This document shows, one piece after another, positions 26,001 through 36,700 of a stretch of 64,000 nt of DNA (positions within the stretch are counted from its first letter, which is position 1; the number at the start of each line of letters is the position of its first letter). Location of the stretch: contig JBHGNT010000009.1 in assembly GCA_043228905.1 (NCBI GenBank), positions 17,546,001 to 17,610,000 on the forward strand, written 5' to 3'. This stretch comes from Azolla caroliniana (lineage: Eukaryota > Polypodiophyta). The translations under genes and the position numbers were made by a program. The notes beneath the pieces are model-generated. The model was given only the letters and a program-made list of their open reading frames with translations, made no database searches and was not told the DNA's origin.

Positions 26001-28985
26001 CATCCGGGAACCCAATTTCACTCTGCAACCCTCCCCACAGAAGAGATGGGAGTTTGTTTTCTACATTAAAATCCAGATTGTTTTTTATGGTCATCTCTTT
26101 GTGGTCTGCATCTTCCAAGGAAGGAACAGAAAGTTGTAGTTTTGGTCCAGGCCTCCAAACAATAGAACGGTTTTCTTCATCACCAACTTGTACAAAATAA
26201 TTATATTCACAGTGTGTACCGAACGGTACCTGTAAGAGGTTAAACATTCAGGGCACAAGGAACCTGTTTACACAAGATCTGACCAAAAGATATAGCATTA
26301 AAAAAAAGCAATTATTGTGCATTGTATTATGAACTCAGTGCACTCATCTTTTACCAATATATTTCAGTAAATGGAATACACTATAACCAGGTGGACGATT
26401 TGCCAAGATCCATAAAACAACTACCAACTAGGTGAGTAAACTTAAGCACATTATCTTTCATCAGGATTTCTCCTACGTTTGGATCGTTTTTCCAGAATGT
26501 TATGGATGAAAACAATTTAATAGAGGGATAGGCTTCATAAAGGAACTTTCCTTGTCCCTAGGAAAAAGATGTTTATGGATTTATAGATTGATTCATTAGA
26601 ATCAACTATTATGGCAATCCAGCATTCAATTTTCTCATAGTCAAATAAGCTACAATCTCATTGGCAATGTACAGCATAGTCAAATATATAATCCTGATAT
26701 AATAATAGCGTTGGTCTTACAGTTCTTATGCATTGCCATATCAATATTCACATGTATGCAACCTATGGCAGTTTGTATTATTTCATTGGTAATACATATT
26801 TTTCATTAACAATAAAGTTGGCCTCATCAGGCATAACCTTACCTTAACCTTTCCTTCCCACATGTGAGGTTGTCCACGTGCTTTACATTCAGAGAAGGCT
26901 ATTGCCACGTCAGGATTCCAAGAACCCAGATGATCATTTCCTCCCACAAGAAAGAGTTTCTGATTTTCATTTAGATGCGCTTTGACCAGCCATCTAATGG
27001 TACAAGTTGGCTCATATTGTGCTTTGGGCAAGTTAGATTCACCCAGCTTCTGCCTCCTTGACCTCTTATTCTTTTTCAACAGTCTACTTTTCTTCTCCTC
27101 TAGTTTTTCAGATGTTGCATCTTCCACCAGCATTGTTTCCACACTTTGTACACCACCATCTCCTTCGTCCAAATCTGTATGTACGCTCTTTTCCTCTCCA
27201 AATGTATTCCCTAGGAACAAAATGTCTTGTTTTGACATTTCTCCTCTCAGATTATTCTCTACCTCGTTATCTGGGTCATTTTTAACATCTCTAATTTGAC
27301 CATCCAAACGTTTATCGTCATTAAACATGTTCGCATGGTGGATATCCTTGGTGCTTGCAGTATCCACCATTTCATTTTCACTTTGCTCAATAATTTCAAC
27401 TCTATTCTTTCTTCTGCGGGGCTTTTTCTTTCCAAGAATAGCTAATTGATCCATGGATTGTAAAGAATTGCTGAAAGGCAGAGTCTCAACATAATTGGTG
27501 ACATCAATGACATGTCCTCCCGCCTTCATATCATACTCTACACTAACTACATTTTCAAATTCTGCACCGTCAAACAAAATGTCTTGTTTAGACAATTCTA
27601 CTCTCAGATTATTCTCTACCTTGTTATCTGGGTCATATTTGACATCTCTACTTTGATCATCCAAACCTTTATCATCATTAAACATGTTTGCATGGTGGAT
27701 ATGCTTGGTGCTTGCAGTATCACCCATTTCAATTTCACCTTTAGTCTTTCTTCTCCGGGGCTTTTTTTTTCCAACATTAGCCAACCGACCAATGGATTGT
27801 GGAGAGTTGATCACAGGCAGTGTCTCAACATAATTGGTAACATCAATGATATTTCCTCCAGTCTTCATGTCATACTCTACACCAACTACATCTTCAAATT
27901 CTGCAACAAGATTAGGCTCTGAGTCCCAATCTTTGAAAAAAACCTGAGTTTAGTGTAATTTTCACTATGATATTTAAAATACACCCTTAAATGTTTGAGA
28001 TTGAAGGCACAGATACCTCCAAATTTTGAGGTGCTTTAGAACAAAAAAAAAACTTCAAATATTTGTAGCACAAGTGATTAATGATTTCAATGAATTCAGA
28101 TGAAGGTTTATTACCTTTTGGTAAAATTATATGTTTTGACCCCTTAGGATCAGAGCCTAAACTTTGGTCTAATGATTTCTCTTCCGTTGTAGAAAGCATC
28201 AAATTATCGCCACTTTTCCCACCACTTTTAGATTGTGAGACCTTGTTTCGTTTTTTCAACTTAATGCCATTCTCGTCATTTGTTTTTCCTATGATTTCCA
28301 CATGTTCATGGCTGAAGATAACCTCAGGAGAAGTAGTATCTTCATCGAATGCAGCAGTATATCCATGACGAGTGGTATCTTCAAGAAAACTAGTATCTTG
28401 GTGAGAAGTGGTAACTTCATGAAATGCGATATCGTCATGGAGAGTTGTATCCTGATGAGAAGTGGTATCTTCATGAGAAGTTGTATCTTCATGAAAAGTT
28501 GTATCTTCAGCATTAACAACACACCTAACCAGAGAAATGGTCTCTTCGATGCATGAAATACCTCTGTTTTTTTCATCAGGATTTGATACGCACGTTTCCG
28601 CAACGTTCTTCTTTCTCCTGATTTTCTTCCGACCAGGATTCTTAGTAGTAGCTGTTATCTCCTCATTAGGTAGGCTCGGAGCCGGAAGACTCAAATCATT
28701 TCGCACGCTATCTTCAGCTTGTGTGGGGCAGTGTGGTGCGGAGGAGGGCTTCTGATCAGGTAACGAGAAACGAGAGAAAGCGGGAGGAAGAGGTGTTCTT
28801 GTCTGATGATGGATGGTGATCATACCATGCTGTTGAAGGCATCTGCGGCGAGGAAGCCCGAGCTGAATGGGCTGTGTTCTCTTCCACTTGGAGCAGGAGG
28901 AGTTATGGAGGAAGCAACGAGAGTAGTGTGAGGAAGGGGGGGAGACGATATACAGAGGATCGAGGAGAGAAGAAGAAGATGCCAT
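20008..28985 (-). CDS. RNE: plastid RNase E/G-like endoribonuclease with CBM20 domain
   Basis: Twelve exons, all with GT-AG junctions and matching phases: 28017-28985, 26843-27943, 24898-26229, 24244-24561, 24115-24156, 23593-23717, 22744-22888, 22597-22669, 21462-21574, 20990-21109, 20549-20695, 20008-20235. They give about 1570 residues. A Ser-rich N-terminus suits a plastid transit peptide. A CBM20-like domain lies at about 634-727 (LVGGNDHLGSWNPD, then WRPGPKLQLSVP). The S1 region is split by an acidic insert (about 959-994 and 1089-1134). The RNase E/G catalytic part follows, with the metal-binding aspartates in SIDVNGG (D1317) and IDFIDM (D1361), and a CSCC zinc-link segment (C1419-C1422). 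Family members process plastid polycistronic and ribosomal transcripts. The protein is about 570 residues longer than the roughly 1000 I recall for Arabidopsis RNE. The excess lies between transit peptide and CBM20. The exon 1 donor is the least certain junction. Confidence 0.9.
21850..22520. other. compositionally distinct insert in RNE intron 8
   Basis: The intron between exons 22597-22669 and 21462-21574 is about 1 kb. Its central 650 bp is clearly richer in G and C than the flanking intron. It holds open frames of 126 and 71 codons (plus) and 142 codons (minus), and a phrase built on AACAAGTCTGG-GCACC occurs twice (about 22070 and 22192). This looks like inserted foreign sequence, perhaps a retroelement or gene fragment. 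I recognise no domain, terminal repeat or target duplication. Confidence 0.4.
22980..23239. repeat. 130-bp tandem duplication in RNE intron 6
   Basis: Units at about 22980-23110 and 23111-23239 share TTGT-TTAAGGTTGAAAA at the start and CTGTCTGAATCCCC-TCAATTGC at the end, with roughly 8-10 differences. Confidence 0.85.
23313..23427 (-). repeat. 42-bp near-perfect inverted repeat in RNE intron 6
   Basis: The left arm 23313-23354 starts CTCCAAAGAGCTATAGAAT and ends ATGCATTCACCTTG. The right arm 23386-23427 is its reverse complement with one mismatch by eye. The loop is 31 bases. In the RNE pre-mRNA this would fold into one long hairpin, similar in size to a plant microRNA precursor or a fold-back MITE core. 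It lies just beside the 130-bp tandem duplication. Confidence 0.9.
27215..27901 (-). repeat. in-frame tandem duplication of about 113 codons in RNE exon 2
   Basis: Unit A (about 27563-27901) and unit B (27215-27562) both encode an EF-(E/D)-VV segment, then GG-(N/H)-(I/V)-IDVTNYVETLP, GKKKPRRRK, DTASTK-IHHANMFNDDK and SKQDILF. The period is 339 bp. Unit B carries a small in-frame insert of three codons. Both units stay open, and the duplication adds over 100 residues to the disordered linker before CBM20. Confidence 0.9.
28332..28508 (-). repeat. 18-bp coding minisatellite in RNE exon 1
   Basis: About eight to ten degenerate copies of a six-residue unit, (S/F/L)-H-(E/Q)-D-T-T, at residues 160-218. 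The unit is a multiple of three, so the frame is kept. The encoded region is acidic, polar and likely disordered. Confidence 0.85.
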
Positions 28986-29875
28986 TGCAGGGAAGGGATT
29001 GAGCGCATCACCATCCGTTTCACCTCAACCTCCCTTTCTTTCTTTCTTTACTGCTACTACAAATTCCTTCCTACTGAAATTACATACATATAATATACTC
29101 TCTCTCTGCCTTCCCCTGTTTCCTCAATTTCCAAACAGATAGATATATACCCCCTTTCACTAAATCGCCCACAACCATACCTCTCTCTCTCTCTCTCTCT
29201 CTCACACTAAATCGCCCACTACCCTACCCCTCTGTCTCTCTCTCACTCTCTCACTAAATCGCCCACAGCCATACCCTTCGCTCTCTCTCTCTCTCTCTCA
29301 CTAAATCGCCCACAACCATACCCTTCTCTCTCTCTCTCTCTCTCTCACTAAATCGCCCACAACCGTCTCTCTCTCTCTCTCTCTATTGCAAGATAAAACT
29401 TTGTGGATTAATGTTAAACAACATGAATTATAAGTAACAACAAGAAGAAGAAGAAAGAATACTAATAATAATAACTCTCGATTCGCAACAAATTAGAAGA
29501 TAGACAAAATCAAACGAAGCAAGTGTCGTGACACTCTACTCTACTATGTATATTATTTGCAAAAGGAGACTTTCAAAAGAATGTTATTGGAAATCTCCCA
29601 TTGCCTTAAGGAGGCCTACAATGAATCTTTAAAGCAAACGGATGAGAAAAAAAGGGGGTAACGAAACATTTATTAGATAGACCCCATGAAGTTTGTAATG
29701 AAGGATGGTGATGAGAGATGACGGTGTGAGGAGAATTGTGGGGGCATTTGAATGAATAAGAGATTAATACAGAAGAGAACGGAATGGATGTAACCAGATG
29801 TTGGAGGAAGGTTGATCACAATGCACACAACACTTAGCCATGGAGGGGGGGACTTTTGTTGTGTTGTTATGGTAG
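28986..29875 (-). promoter_or_regulatory. RNE upstream region with CT-rich minisatellite
   Basis: Between the RNE start codon and the end of the IDL-like gene there is no coding sequence. Five copies of CACTAAATCGCCCAC begin at 29158, 29203, 29252, 29299 and 29346, separated by (CT)n blocks, with a period of about 45-49 bp. Read on the minus strand this is a GA-rich array upstream of RNE. GA/CT repeats are common in plant core promoters and 5' UTRs and bind BBR/BPC proteins. That link is family knowledge, not shown here. Confidence 0.55.
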
Positions 29876-30232
29876 TTAATGATGATTGTTGTGGTTCTCA
29901 TTGTTGTTCCTAGCAAGAGATCTAGGAGGGGTGGGGACACGGGGCGTAGGAACATGGACGAAATGAGGAGGAGGAGGAGAAGCAGCAACGGGAGGTTGTG
30001 GTCGGTGTATGTCTTCTATTTCGCCCGCGTTGTGATCTTTGGATGGGCCCGAAGGAGGGACACTAATGCGGGGTAAGAGAGGCACTACCAGGCTCCACTT
30101 GGAAGAAGCCTCTTCTGCTCGCAGTTGGCGTGCATTGTCCATGGCTCTACCTCCATGGATCCAAACTGCATTCATCGAGAGCACCAACACGGCTACTACT
30201 AAGAAGACTGATGAGAGGAGTTGGCTATTCAT
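29876..30232 (-). CDS. IDA/IDL-type secreted peptide precursor
   Basis: Single-exon ORF. I choose the second Met (30232) because the signal peptide starts at once (MNSQLLSSVFLVVAVLVLS). An upstream in-frame Met at 30265 would add 11 polar residues. The precursor is 118 residues. After the signal peptide comes a polar spacer, then the motif VPPSGPSKDHN (30029-30061). It closely resembles the IDA/IDL peptide core, whose mature peptides bind HAESA-type receptor kinases in organ separation and stress signalling. Two oddities stand out. The Arg usual before His-Asn is Asp here. The motif is also followed by a 50-residue Pro-rich, then Asn/His-rich tail, whereas IDA precursors usually end near the motif. 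A PIP-family assignment is less likely because the PPSGPS-K-x-HN order is the IDL pattern. Confidence 0.65.
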   Translation of the reverse strand: MNSQLLSSVFLVVAVLVLSMNAVWIHGGRAMDNARQLRAEEASSKWSLVVPLLPRISVPPSGPSKDHNAGEIEDIHRPQPPVAASPPPPHFVHVPTPRVPTPPRSLARNNNENHNNHH

Positions 30233-30625
30233 CTCTCTATTGTGGGAGCTCTCTTCACACTTCACTTCACTTGTTTACTCTCTCTCTCACTCTCTCTCTC
30301 AATAATATGTCACTTCTTTACTCTCTCTCAATTATTTGTCACACTTCTTTGCCTTTCTATTCTAGTCTAGTCTTTATATACATTTTCCATCTCTTCCCTT
30401 CCTTCTTCACTATGCCTTTTGCGTCTTCCATCTTTTCTTTGCTTTTTTTCTTCTTCCTTCTTCTTCACTTTGCTTTTTCGTTTTCCTTCTATATGCTTTG
30501 CTTTTTTCTTCTTCCTCCTCTTCTCCTAGGAGAGATGTCTTCAAGCTTTTTTTTTCCCTCACTTCTTGATTATGCTTTTTTCTTCTTGTTCTTCTTCTTT
30601 GTCCCCTTGAAGACATATCTTAACA

Positions 30626-30690
<65 letters not shown>

Positions 30691-32420
30691 GGTTGTGCTT
30701 TTTCCTTCTTCCTCCTCTCATTCAAGAGAGGCGTATACATATTCAAATTGTGGATGCTTTTTTACTTTTGGGGAGTGGAAACACACTCTCTTTGTTGCTA
30801 TCAACTCATACAAGCATGTCTTTAGGTGGTCTTGGGTTCGTATCCCAAATCACATGCATCTCGTAGAACCATTTACCTTGATTTCCAAGACTACATGCCC
30901 AAATCAATGTATCAAATTCATGATATCCCACCTTCTCTAGGCAGTTAACAGATGACGCATCTCAATTCTCAACTATGTCTCGATTCCAAAACATAAATAT
31001 TGTACATTCCAATTCACACACAAGATTTATCCTATTCTCATTAAAGCCTTTAATTTATTTTAATCGATGTCCAAAAAATAATTGATTGATCATCTATGCT
31101 AACCAATTAATGATGGGGTTTAACAAATAATGTTGTACATAACCTTGTAAAAAATTCAAGCGTGGTGTGTGTGCGGTTTTCTTGCACTTGCACTTGTGGG
31201 CCTATTCCATTCAAAATATACATATCTATGTGAATTGTTCGAACATCGTAGAATGGAGGGTCCATTTGGATGAAACCAAAAAAATGTTGTCAAACCCTCT
31301 TTGTTGTTAATGCTTCTATAAGACATGATAGGATGAAGTCTTATTTTGTAGTTTAGGGCCTTATGGAAGTCTACTTTTTGAAGCAACAAATGAGAGAGAC
31401 GTGCTAGAATTTGTTACGTTGCCTAGGGTGCTCCCTCATCCACTATGGTGATACTCTTTACGCAACGTAATAACATAAGAATGGACCATCATTTTATATC
31501 CATTTCCGGTATTTCCTAGCTTTTAGTTTTCATATTAGATGATTCCTTTTCATTCATTGTTTGTGCAACAATGGATGTGGTCCTTTAATGCAAGAGTGAT
31601 CTCTTGTTGCTATTCTTGAGTTGACACATTTGCAATTAGTTTAGGGTTTTGATCTACATTTGGTGAGGTTTTGGGTTTCGCTTTTTCCCTACACAATATA
31701 TGAGCAATGAAACTATTACTAGATACAAAAGAAATAGTAAATAGTGTCGCATGGTTCGTGCTCATATGATCAAGTGGTTTTCAACATTGAGAGACCACAT
31801 TGTTGCTTCATAAGGACCATTGCTAATAAAACATGTGAAGAATCCTCAACCCATGTTTTAAGCCTTCATGCCGTGATCCAAATCCTCATGAACAAGTCAT
31901 TAATCCTAGCGCATAACCAAACGAAGTGAACTAATGCATGCACACATCAGTGGCATGTGTTGTCTTTCTTGGTAGGAAGGAGTGGATGATGTGATGGTGG
32001 AGATTTTGTTGACTCGTGGGTGTCTATCCACCTCATTGTTGTCAACTCGTCAGTGTGTATGCACTACTCATTTTTAGTGACTTATTCCTTCAACGACATT
32101 GTTGTTCACTCGTACATGTCTATGTGATTCATGCGCATCTACGTGCCTTTATTCCTCTAAATATACATGAATATGCTTTTTTCCATTAGTAATAGGAATG
32201 CTTGTTGATTTTACCTCCATTACCTTCCAACTTCTCGATTCTAAAAGTTATCCCAACATTCTTTTGATGTAAATATCACTAACACTTCTATACCACGAGG
32301 TTATTTTCTAGCCACGATAGATACAAGTTTCTACACAAAGACATTGTTTTCCTAACATAATCGACACTTATTACCGTATGAGGGGAAACCATTTTATCAA
32401 GAACGTGAATGATACTTACT
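30233..32420. other. CT-rich then AT-rich intergenic stretch
   Basis: The first 450 bp are very pyrimidine-rich on the plus strand (CTTCTT and CTCTCT blocks), likely promoter or leader of the IDL-like gene on the minus strand. The rest is AT-rich with no gene recognised. A phrase resembling a tRNA B box (GGGTTCGTATCCC, 30832-30844) has no accompanying A box or cloverleaf. Confidence 0.45.
30630..30686. repeat. (CT)n microsatellite
   Basis: About 28 uninterrupted CT units, upstream of the IDL-like gene as read on the minus strand. Confidence 0.95.
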
Positions 32421-32916
32421 AATATATATATATATAGGAAAGCACTATTTCCCCCCCCCCCCCCCCCCCCCAATTTATAGAACCTAATATAACCAAATGA
32501 AATTGTTTATTAATTAATTAATAAACTCAGCATAACTCAGATTCTCGCATATCGCAAGTGCGTGCATTGTGACGAGTCCCCGTTTGTCTTTTGCGAGTAT
32601 CGTCAGTCAAGCCTAAAGGGTGAGGGTTGCGATATTTCCCCCCATAGTAGCACTTGAAAGTGACTTTTATGGTTGTCGCTATGCTTATCCAATACAACGA
32701 TGATATTCTGAGCATGGAAATGATCCTTGATAAAACTTATCAAAACCCCTCTCTCGGTGAAGGTTTTATCGATAATTGAAGCAGAAGGCGCTCGTTGAGA
32801 CATGTTGCTGAACGAGGTGAGAACTATCAAAAATTGTAAAAAAAATGGGGGGGGGGGAAGGGGGGGATAGCCAAAATGGGGGGGCCAATAGCGCTTTCCT
32901 ATATATATATATATAG
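32421..32916 (-). mobile_element. non-autonomous Mutator-like (MULE) element remnant
   Basis: The ends are inverted: AGGAAAGCACTATT on the left (about 32435-32448) and its complement AATAGCGCTTTCCT on the right (about 32887-32900), each flanked outside by an (AT)n tract. Inside, on the minus strand, two frames (an ATG ORF starting near 32802 and an ORF 32527-32715) together resemble the N-terminal part of FAR1/MULE-type proteins. The order is F-T-x-R-x-x-L-I-S-F-I-K-D-H, then VVLDKHSDN, then GGKYRN and RKRQTGTR, with a frameshift between. No DDE transposase core is present. A poly(C) tract (32451-32471) and G-rich blocks lie just inside the ends. A 9-bp target duplication could not be read because of the AT repeats. 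Confidence 0.5.
32451..32471. repeat. poly(C) tract of 21
   Basis: Unbroken C run just inside the left end of the MULE-like element. G-rich blocks near the right end (32847-32886) could pair with it in a fold-back. Confidence 0.9.
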
Positions 32917-33599
32917 TTGGAAACCATTCTCTATCATAATTCAATACTTTTACACGATACCACTATCTTCTAAATGTATCTTCTCACTGGACATGGCTAT
33001 TTGCATCACTAGCAAATAAAGAAAAGTTTATGTTAATTGTTTTGCCTTTTAAACACAATGTTTGACTTACTACAAGTAGATTTCATTCTTATGAAGCCGA
33101 GTGAAGTTATTTTTGGCCATTGAATCCAAAACTTGCAACATCCTTCTAATATATTTATAAATATCCCCTCAATGGATTATGTGATGAACATATGCATAAT
33201 AAGTTGTTGAGATGGCATTGAGTGACATCCATTGTGATGTGTTTGTTACATTTCCAATTGATTATTCGATTAGGTCTATAAGGAAGAATCAGGTATACAA
33301 AATTAGGGGAGATTAAGGTTGCTTGACCATGAAGAATGTACGATCAAATTTGAACGTCAAAATTTGTGATGCAATAACATATTCCCTTGACTAAATAAGC
33401 AAGAATGTTTCTCTTTTTTCTTAGATTTTTCCTAAACAAAGTAGTGGCACATGATAATATGCATTAACTCTTCCTATCTACGATAAGTAAAATATCATGC
33501 ATCCATAAGGTCCAAACCCCAACAACAAATACACTCTCCAAAAGGTACTTACTTCCAAAATATAGTAATGCAAGCACTACACGAGTCCTAGTTGTCAAC
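32917..33599. other. AT-rich intergenic stretch
   Basis: No gene, long repeat or recognisable element. Confidence 0.5.
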
Positions 33600-34010
33600 C
33601 GAGTTTCCCATTATACAAAGGTTTTAGTAGCTTGGGAGGATACAATGGGAATGCCAATTACAAAACATGCTTGATAAGTTCAACTCCTTCAACAAGTGAG
33701 TGAGCAACTACAAGGAGAAGTCCATCTTACAACTCTTTTATGAGATTCGAGAACAAAGACAAGAGGATGAAGATGTGGAGGAATTTGGAAAGATTTTGGG
33801 CATGTTGCAAAGAATGGAGGAATTTGGAATGATTAGACACTTGAGGGAGTGGTTCATTTATAGATTGAATTAAGCCACTGTGGGGAAATTGCACACATCA
33901 AAGTTGGCCTCCTAACTATCAAGACAGACTATGGTGAGGTAGTGATTATTACATATAATGAAGAGAAACACTCTACATCTCTTCTTATCTTCTCGATGCA
34001 TCATGTGTAC
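33600..34010 (+). pseudogene. degenerate retrotransposon gag fragment
   Basis: One broken frame reads LQLFYEIREQ, then EDEDVEEFGKILGMLQRM, then LREWFIYRLN, followed after a frame change by YGEVVIITYNEEKHS. The order (helix with Q-x-E-D-E-x-V, then E-WFI-x-L) is that of Ty3/gypsy-type gag capsid segments. Several stops and at least one frameshift make it dead. No LTR was found around it. Confidence 0.4.
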
Positions 34011-34989
34011 CTCACCACTTGTCATTAGTTGCATCCTTTGCAAGTGCGTCACTTTTCTAGCTGATACACCCCCTTCCCACCAGGATATCTCATCCCCCTA
34101 AACCCACACACTCACTCCAACATATATATATATATACATATCGAAGCATATCTACAAATATTATTATACAGCCAAGTAGAAGTAAGCTCGCGTGGAAATA
34201 AATATATAAATATACTATAGGTCCTATAGTCTACAACCTTCCCCATTTAATACACTTACACATTTATATAATCAACAAACACATACACATACACATGCAC
34301 ACAATTCTCCTACATTAGTTGCATTCACATGTAAATATTCACATAAACACATTTTTACCACATATGCCCACGCGTTACACAAGTTCATTTATACATACAT
34401 ATTTACACATTCCAACATACATAATTGACGAATCACATCAAATTGCACATGATACAAGAGCACACACATTTCACCAACATATACAACATCACATTATCTT
34501 GCATGGAGAGTGCATATTTTCAAGTGCGCCTGCACGATTCAAGAAGGGAAAAACACCAAGAGCACGACAACATGTTGATTTACTTATTCACCCTTCATCG
34601 ACAACACCATCAAACCCATCTCCCTTGTTAAGTCTTTGGTGATCCCGCTTTCATCTCTCATATCTTTCTCATGTATTGACACCACATTAGGATGCGACAT
34701 AGGGCCGACCTTGATTTGGTGGATAACATCCATTACGTAAGCTAGAATGTTGTATTCACATTTCTTGGTCAAATGTTGGGTGGGGCTTCAAATAGTGCAC
34801 ATGGGTCGACAAAGGGGTATCCGTCGACAAATGACCCATACACAAGCATATCGTGTGTTGCACTACTTACTTGAACTATAAGTCCTTGACAATGGTTAAA
34901 CTTTGAGCTAGATCTTGCATGGTAAAGAAGTCGTGGACACCAATTGAGGTTAGAGATGCACGCCATCATATTGTTGAGGGTGTAGTTGG
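34011..34989. other. AT- and CA-rich intergenic stretch
   Basis: Contains (TA)n and CATACA-type simple sequence. No gene recognised. Confidence 0.45.
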
Positions 34990-35550
34990 TCAAGTCCATT
35001 TGTCCCACATGAATGTGGAGGGGTTCACTAATGATAGACTTGAGGGTTGTCTTGAAGTTGGTGTATCCCCAATTGTGTAGGAAGGTGAAACAACATTTTC
35101 TCCAAGTATATTGGAAATTGCAATAGTGATTTGTGTAGATGCTAACAAGCTATGTTGAATTGATTGTATACTCCTTAAAAAGAGAATGTTAAATAGGGTA
35201 CGTGACAGGCAACAAGACATAAAACGTTGGAAGCAATCATGTGGTAGTTGGTTCTTCCATCTAGAAGGTTTACCATCCAAGGAGAGACCTAATTCCATTA
35301 TCTTCAAGAGTTCAATGTTAGTGGCGTTGTCAACCTTCCATGTTGATAAGAATGTAGACATGTGCTCCTCAATGCGTATTCCCTCCACAAATGTGGTGAT
35401 ATGGGTATGGCATATGGAGCTCTAACAAGTAAAGATGACGAGGGAAATAGGGTGTGGAATTGTTGCCAGGCTACTATTAGCCTTGGGGTTATCCCATAAG
35501 TTTTTCTAGTCAATTGAGGTGGAGGGGAGCCCACTTCACCTTTTTTTATC
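34990..35550 (-). pseudogene. possible retroelement gag fragment
   Basis: A 132-codon minus-strand frame and a partly overlapping 82-codon frame. The segment ELLKIMELGLSLDGKPSRW resembles the gag phrase in which a Leu-Asp/Glu-Gly-Lys-Ala-x-x-Trp core precedes a loop and a long helix. The similarity is weak, and no zinc knuckle or protease follows. Confidence 0.3.
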
Positions 35551-36179
35551 AAGAACTAATAGCTATTCATCTCTCTTCTTTTTTATCGAATCTTCCTCCA
35601 CGAGCTCTTAGATGCTACTATAAAATGTGTGATCATCGAGGATATATTATTAACAGTAAAAACGATAGGATTTATCCAACCACATCTTCCTAACCCCATG
35701 ACCTTTGGCTTTCTAAGAGCCTCAACACTTCTCCAAACTCACACAAAGTTAGGTGTTGAGGTAGCATCATCATCCAAGTATGCAATGAAAACCAATGGGA
35801 GGATAAATATCACATACTTCTCGCATGCTCACCTTATAAGGTAATTTGTGATTTCTTAAGATGGGAATGATAATTTAAGTGTCACACTCAAATCCCCACC
35901 AAGAAGGACATTATTCCACATAAAGAATTTTTACTAACGAGTAACAATCCCCCCCATCTTAAGAAGGTTCCACATCTGAGATGGTGTGTTGATTTGGTCT
36001 CATATGTCTAAATTGGACTCCTCATGGATGATAAAATATATATTCTATATTATCCTATACTTTGACTAGGTTGGAGATCCAAAAAATAGTTCAACCTCCA
36101 AATTTTGTTCTTTCGTTGGTGAAGAGTATATACTACTAAATTAGCGAGGATTAGTAGTGTCTCATTATCATAAATGGAA
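35551..36179. other. intergenic stretch
   Basis: No gene. A roughly 13-bp inverted repeat (TTCTTAAGATGGG at about 35851 and its complement at about 35951) encloses about 90 bp. Confidence 0.45.
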
Positions 36180-36443
36180 GCGAAGTACAAGGTGTTGTGC
36201 TATGGAGGATTAGAAATGATGTAGCCAGTAAAGCTTATAAAGGAAAACAAGATGTTGATTAAGGGGGAGTCAATGCAATATGGTTGTAACCATTGCTGTA
36301 TCACAACCAGAAAGAATATGCTATTCCATGGGGCAAACCAAACACCAATATCAAATAGCATGAAGAAGGTGAAGTTGGAGGGTAGTCCAACGAAAGAGAA
36401 TTATGCATATATGTTTACCAAGCCTCGAGACTTGAGTGAATGA
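36180..36443 (+). pseudogene. copia RNase H C-terminal remnant
   Basis: The frame ending at 36443 reads MLFHGANQTPISNS..., then SPTKENYAYMFTKP. This matches the order at the end of copia RNase H domains, where H-x-R-T-K-H-I-D-I is followed some 25 residues later by P-x-x-x-N-x-A-D-x-x-T-K-P. Many key residues are lost, so it is an old fragment. No LTR is evident nearby. Confidence 0.45.
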
Positions 36444-36700
36444 AGACGTTATTGCTGATCATTTAGTTGGGAAAATACTGAGAAGTGAGGAAAATAGTGA
36501 GTTGGATTATGCAAGAGTTATGGTAATTGAGTGAAGAGGTTATTGCTTATCATTTAGTTGGGAGAATACTAGCAAGTGGGGGAAACAATGAATTGGATGA
36601 TGTAAGAGTTAGGGCAATTGAATGATGCAAGAGTTGGGAGAATACTAGCAAGTGGGGGAAAAGAGCAAGCTGGATGATGCAAGAGTTTGGGCAAGTGATA
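36440..36700 (+). repeat. imperfect tandem repeat directly after the copia remnant
   Basis: Three degenerate units contain TTAGTTGGGA-AATACT, AGCAAGTGGGGGAAA and GGATGATG-AAGAGTT. Starts are near 36433, 36527 and 36615, and the third unit is shortened. Confidence 0.7.

Noticed and set aside
30130-30825. 231-codon plus-strand ORF
   Set aside because: It is a pyrimidine-rich simple-sequence artefact (Leu/Ser/Phe repeats), and its first part overlaps the better-supported IDL-like gene on the minus strand.
30832-30844. tRNA or SINE B-box-like phrase GGGTTCGTATCCC
   Set aside because: No A box, anticodon stem or acceptor stem could be built around it, and no flanking duplication or tail is visible.
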